Origin: an uncultured Actinomycetes bacterium
GTDB lineage: Bacteria > Actinomycetota > Acidimicrobiia > Acidimicrobiales > Microtrichaceae
Assembly: GCA_903852755.1 (NCBI GenBank)
Contig: CAINRS010000160.1
Location: 1-52,194, forward strand
DNA: 52,194 nucleotides
Direction: 5' to 3'
The notes under the pieces were generated by a model. That model ran no database searches. It saw only the letters and a program-made list of their open reading frames with translations, and had not been told where the DNA came from. The translations under genes were made by a program, and so were the position numbers. Positions 49,287 through 52,194 of the stretch are shown piece after piece (the stretch's first letter is position 1; every line of letters begins with the position of its first letter).

Positions 49287-50713
49287 CAGTTCGCCTCCCC
49301 GGCGACGCCCGGGCCGGGAAGCGGCCGGGCCTTCCAGAAGTAGTTCGCGATCCCGTCGGCGGTCCCGATCCGACGGAACGTCATCTCGACCTGCATGCCG
49401 ATGCGCACGTCGGTGGCGGACACGTCGGTGAGCTCGAGCGGCAGTCGTCCACCGCCCTCGAAGTCGCAGACGGCGAAGACCACCGGTGGCGACGGCGAGT
49501 AGGCGAGCGAGTCGACCGTGAACGTCGCCACCGTCGCCCGACGGTCGGCCATGGGCAGCACCTCCATGTCGTCGGCCGTACCACCCCGGTAGGAGACGCG
49601 GGCGGGCGGCAGGTGGACCGCACCGCTCGAGCGGTCCCGGCTCCCGACGAATCCGTACTTCCACTCGGCGCGGCGGTCCGCCGCCGACGCCGACATGCGG
49701 GCCGGCTCGGGCCGGTTGGGCGGTTGCACGGGCAGGACGCCGCGCCACGCCAGGTACCGGGCGTACGGGAGCGCTGCGCCGGATGCGACCTGCTCGGCGA
49801 CGGTCGGCCCGTCAACAGCGACGTCGGTGCGGCGGAGGATCGTCACGTCCGCACCGTCGGCGAGCGAGATGACCGCGACCAGATCACCCGGACCGGATCG
49901 CTCGAGCAGGTCGGCCAACAACAGGCCGGGGTGCGCGGCCCCGGTGAACCCGACGCTGCGATCGAGCCGGTCGGTGAGCTCGACCCCGGCGGATCCGAGT
50001 CGCTTGGCGAGCGTCGCCCCGGAGCGAGGGTTCGGTGCACTCACAGCGACCCTGGTCAGGTCACCGTCCGTCAGTCCGCACGACGCGAGCGCCCGGTCCC
50101 ACGCGTCAGCCGCCAGAGCGTCGTACCGCTGCTGGCCGAAGCGGTCCTCCCACGCGTGCATCCGCAACTCACCGGGGGCGCGCCACCGGTCGAGGAACTC
50201 CCGCGTCGCCGAGGCACCGCCGACGTACTCGGCCACCAGCGGCGCGACCGTGTCGTCGCCGACGACGACCGCCGAGCCTGCGTCCCCGCCACCGGACTCA
50301 TCACCCGAACCGGCCAGTCCGGTGCGGACGTCGCCGGCGATCACCACCACCAGGTCGTCGGTGGAGCGCAGCGCAGCGCGCAGGGCTCCTGCCGCACCAC
50401 GCAGACCGGGGCCGGCATCCACCGTGGCCGCCGACCCCGGGAGTCGGAGTGCGGCGTGGAGCAGGGGCGATGCCGACTTCTCCGCGTACACCGGTGCGGT
50501 GGTGGCGAAGGAGAGCGAATCGACCCGGTCGGTCCCGGGGATCCCGTTGAGTGCGCTCCTCGCGGCTGCGACACCGAGTGTGACGGGGTCCTCGTCGTAC
50601 GACGCCACCGTCCGAGCGCCCGAACCGGATCCCGAGCCGAGCACTGCGGCGATCTCCGCGCGGTCCAGCCGCCAGTGCGGCAGGTACCCGGTGGCCGAGA
50701 TGATCCCCCTCAT
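49286..50713 (-). CDS. HMG-CoA synthase/ketosynthase-like protein fused to a DUF35-type OB-fold domain
   Basis: 475 aa from the ATG at 50713. The N-terminal ~330 residues follow the HMG-CoA synthase/KAS III fold (IISATGYLPHWRLDRAEIA; VDSLSFATTAPVYAEKSAS; GLTDGDLTRVAVSAPNPRSG). The segment where the catalytic Cys is expected reads VDAGPGLRGAAGALRAAL, with no Cys. The C-terminal ~100 residues form a DUF35-like OB fold (GAVHLPPARVSYRGG... FAVCDFEGGGRLPLELTDV... GMQVEMTF), without the usual zinc-ribbon CxxC. It probably acts as an inactive scaffold or partner for the thiolase. It is the first gene of the operon and divergent from a TetR gene. Confidence 0.85.
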   Translation of the reverse strand: MRGIISATGYLPHWRLDRAEIAAVLGSGSGSGARTVASYDEDPVTLGVAAARSALNGIPGTDRVDSLSFATTAPVYAEKSASPLLHAALRLPGSAATVDAGPGLRGAAGALRAALRSTDDLVVVIAGDVRTGLAGSGDESGGGDAGSAVVVGDDTVAPLVAEYVGGASATREFLDRWRAPGELRMHAWEDRFGQQRYDALAADAWDRALASCGLTDGDLTRVAVSAPNPRSGATLAKRLGSAGVELTDRLDRSVGFTGAAHPGLLLADLLERSGPGDLVAVISLADGADVTILRRTDVAVDGPTVAEQVASGAALPYARYLAWRGVLPVQPPNRPEPARMSASAADRRAEWKYGFVGSRDRSSGAVHLPPARVSYRGGTADDMEVLPMADRRATVATFTVDSLAYSPSPPVVFAVCDFEGGGRLPLELTDVSATDVRIGMQVEMTFRRIGTADGIANYFWKARPLPGPGVAGEAN

Positions 50714-50781
50714 GTTGCCCGTCCTCACTCTCCGTGCCTGCCCCGACCGGCACGGTTCCGCGACCGTTGTCGGGCCGGAGC

Positions 50782-50791
50782 AGTCTAGGGT
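50782..50791. promoter_or_regulatory. Overlapping divergent -10 elements (AGTCTAGGGT)
   Basis: TAGACT on the minus strand (50787-50782) serves the ketosynthase-like/thiolase operon. TAGGGT on the plus strand (50786-50791) serves the TetR gene. Predicted leaders are about 60 nt on each side. The elements share the CTA core, so a repressor here would control both directions. Confidence 0.45.
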
Positions 50792-50855
50792 CCGGTGGTC
50801 GTTCGCCCCGCAACGGACCTCCGATCGGGGTGACAGCCGACGATGGGAGCACTCC

Positions 50856-51641
50856 GTGGCCGATGTCGCAGCGATGAACCGGCGTGAACGTCGGCGGAGG
50901 GAGGTGCTCGCAGCCGCCAGCGAGGCCGTCCGGGAACGGGGACTCGACGGACTGACCATGCAGGCGATCGCCGACCGTCTCGACTGCGCGGTGGGCACCA
51001 TCTACACGTACTTCCCGTCCAAGTCCGCACTGCTCGCCGGCATGATGAGCGATGCGGTCCAACTCCTGCTCGACACCTACCGATCTGCGAGCTCCAGGTG
51101 GGACCAACAGCTCCCGGGAACAGCTCCGGACGTCGCTGCGATCGCGCGGATCCTCGCCTTCACCGACCTGTTCGTCTCGGCGCAGCGGATCCACCCCGAC
51201 GAGTTCCAGTTCCTCCAGATGCTCATCACCACGCCGGAGTCGCTGATCGACCCCAACGACGTCGCCTCGGTCCTGCCGTCATCGTTGGCGTTCCTCGCCG
51301 GCGTCCACGACCTCATCGACGGCGCGGTCGACGCGGGCGCCCTGGAACCGCCGACCGGCGAGGACGACGGGCTCAGGCGGACCCTGCGTTGGACCGGCGC
51401 GATCCACGGCTCCCTGCTGATCGCCAACGTGGCCCACGTCTCAGGGCTGCCACACGCAGACGCCTACGACTCGACGGTGCTCGCCCGGCAGGTCACCGTC
51501 GACCTGCTCCGCGCCTGGGGAGCCACTGCGGCCACGGTGCAGGCCGCCTCGACAGCGGCACTCCTCCTGTCAACAGCACCGGAGCAGGTCCCGGTGCCGA
51601 CCGGGGTCCGGGTCGACGCGCGGCCCACTGATCGACCCTGA
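50856..51641 (+). CDS. TetR-family regulator
   Basis: 261 aa from the GTG at 50856 with GGGAG six bases upstream. HTH LTMQAIADRLDCAVGTIYTYFPSKSALLAGMM. A long helical C-terminal ligand domain follows (IARILAFTDLFVSAQRIHPDEFQFLQML; SLAFLAGVHDLIDGAVDAGAL), ending in a Pro/Ala-rich tail. Divergent placement beside the ketosynthase-like/thiolase/LLM operon makes it the likely local regulator. The ligand would then be an acyl-CoA or related intermediate, which is inference. Confidence 0.9.
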   Translation: MADVAAMNRRERRRREVLAAASEAVRERGLDGLTMQAIADRLDCAVGTIYTYFPSKSALLAGMMSDAVQLLLDTYRSASSRWDQQLPGTAPDVAAIARILAFTDLFVSAQRIHPDEFQFLQMLITTPESLIDPNDVASVLPSSLAFLAGVHDLIDGAVDAGALEPPTGEDDGLRRTLRWTGAIHGSLLIANVAHVSGLPHADAYDSTVLARQVTVDLLRAWGATAATVQAASTAALLLSTAPEQVPVPTGVRVDARPTDRP

Positions 51642-51650
51642 TCCAACCCC

Positions 51651-52194
51651 TCAGTCGCTTCGGGACCGACGACCCAGGGCCGAGCCGGCCAGCACCATGC
51701 CGATCAGCATCAGTGCGCTGGCCACGATGACGAGGACCTCGCTCCGGGCCCCGGAGAACGCCAGCGATCCGGCTGAACCGTAGGACGGGACCACCCGCCG
51801 CTCGGGCTGGGGCGAGCGGACCTGATTGATCCCCTGCACCTCGGTCTCCGGTCCGGTCGTGACGAGCTGAGGACCCGGCACGGTTGTCGCGCCCAGCACC
51901 TCGCTCGGCACCGTCGTCGAGGTCGTCACCGGGACGGTGGTGGTGGTCGTCGGAACGGTCGTCGTTCCGAACACCTCGGACGGAATCGTCGTGGTCGTCG
52001 TCTCAGGGACCGTGGTCGTGGTCGTCTCCGGAACCGTCGTGGTCGTCTCCGGAACCGTCGTCGTGGTCGTCGTCTCCGGAACCGTCGTCGTGGTCGTCTC
52101 CGGGACCGTCGTCGTGGTCGTCTCCGGAACCGTGGTCGTGGTCGTCTCCGGAACCGTCGTGGTCGTCGTCTCCGGAACCGTCGTCGTGGTCGTC
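51651..52194 (-). CDS. Thr-rich cell-surface protein (C-terminal part, runs off the window)
   Basis: Only the C-terminal ~181 codons are present; the N-terminus lies beyond the right edge. A long TTTTVPETTTT-type stalk is followed by a linker (GINQVRSPQPERRVV) and SLAFSGARS, a likely sortase sorting signal of the LAxTG class with Ser in place of Thr. A transmembrane helix (VLVIVASALMLIGMVLAGSAL) and a basic RRSRSD tail complete a normal cell-wall anchor. It resembles the stalk of the protein at 8785 but uses a different anchor. The function is unknown. Confidence 0.8.
   Translation of the reverse strand, partial: TTTTTVPETTTTTVPETTTTTVPETTTTTVPETTTTTVPETTTTTTVPETTTTVPETTTTTVPETTTTTIPSEVFGTTTVPTTTTTVPVTTSTTVPSEVLGATTVPGPQLVTTGPETEVQGINQVRSPQPERRVVPSYGSAGSLAFSGARSEVLVIVASALMLIGMVLAGSALGRRSRSD
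51940..52194. repeat. Low-complexity tandem tract encoding the Thr/Pro stalk
   Basis: Degenerate repeats of about 18-24 bp based on gtcgtctccggaaccgtc, continuing past the right edge. They encode VPETTTT units on the minus strand. Confidence 0.88.

Noticed and set aside
49695-50855. Upstream extension of the TetR frame at 50856
   Set aside because: It is antisense to the ketosynthase-like gene; a good ribosome binding site and GTG mark the true start.

Overview
The window is very GC-rich DNA, dense with genes, using many GTG starts and carrying long Thr/Pro-rich surface-protein stalks. It encodes a mycofactocin precursor with its partner proteins, a KstR-like TetR regulator, a wax-ester/DGAT acyltransferase, F420-type (LLM) oxidoreductases and several acyl-CoA synthetases. 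This points to a lipid- or steroid-degrading actinobacterium, most likely of the Acidimicrobiia. The taxonomic placement is inference. I saw no rRNA, tRNA, CRISPR array, insertion sequence or phage gene, and no gene-free stretch longer than about 285 bp.

Layout. (1) 1-6005, minus strand: a redox module of the kind that accompanies mycofactocin. It has two FadH/OYE-type flavoenzymes, an ETF alpha subunit and the start of an ETF-quinone oxidoreductase (FixC type). A small membrane protein and a striking 12-bp tandem repeat sit between the two OYE genes. (2) 6039-13524, minus strand: a Ser/Thr kinase with an extracytoplasmic region, a signal-peptide membrane protein, an IPT/TIG plus Cys-rich plus Thr-stalk surface protein, two unknown proteins and an EAL phosphodiesterase. 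This group does not match a system I know, and the kinase appears to have lost its N-terminus to a frameshift. (3) 13681-18518: mftC, mftB and mftA on the minus strand, divergent from an NDMA-dependent alcohol dehydrogenase that is followed by a MoxR ATPase and a VWA protein. (4) 18563-30403: acyl-CoA and lipid genes (acetoacetyl-CoA synthetase, a paralogous pair of acyl-CoA synthetases, an alpha/beta hydrolase, WS/DGAT), a YibE/F membrane protein and a TetR with two HTH-like regions. (5) 30508-39830: two catabolic gene groups with amidohydrolase, SDR, CoA ligase, cyclase and Zn-ADH genes, plus a KstR-like TetR translationally coupled to an orphan DNA methyltransferase. (6) 39941-41967: an ECF sigma factor fused to a zinc anti-sigma-like motif, a membrane anchor and an external domain. 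(7) 42083-51641: more catabolic genes, including an operon in which a ketosynthase-like/OB-fold protein, a thiolase, a degenerate GGDEF protein and an LLM oxidoreductase are coupled by overlapping stop and start codons, with a divergent TetR. (8) 51651-52194: the C-terminal end of a Thr-rich, probably sortase-anchored surface protein.

How the parts may work together. Mycofactocin is the redox cofactor that re-oxidises the non-exchangeable NAD of NDMA-type dehydrogenases. ADH, the FadH/OYE enzymes, ETF and FixC could form an electron route from alcohols or enones to the quinone pool. The acyl-CoA synthetases, thiolase, SDRs and cyclase would feed substrates into CoA-linked degradation under TetR control. 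A recurrent regulatory pattern is also visible: a TANNNT -10 hexamer lies 6-8 nt upstream of the start codon of at least nine genes. This indicates frequent leaderless transcription, and I used it to choose several starts.
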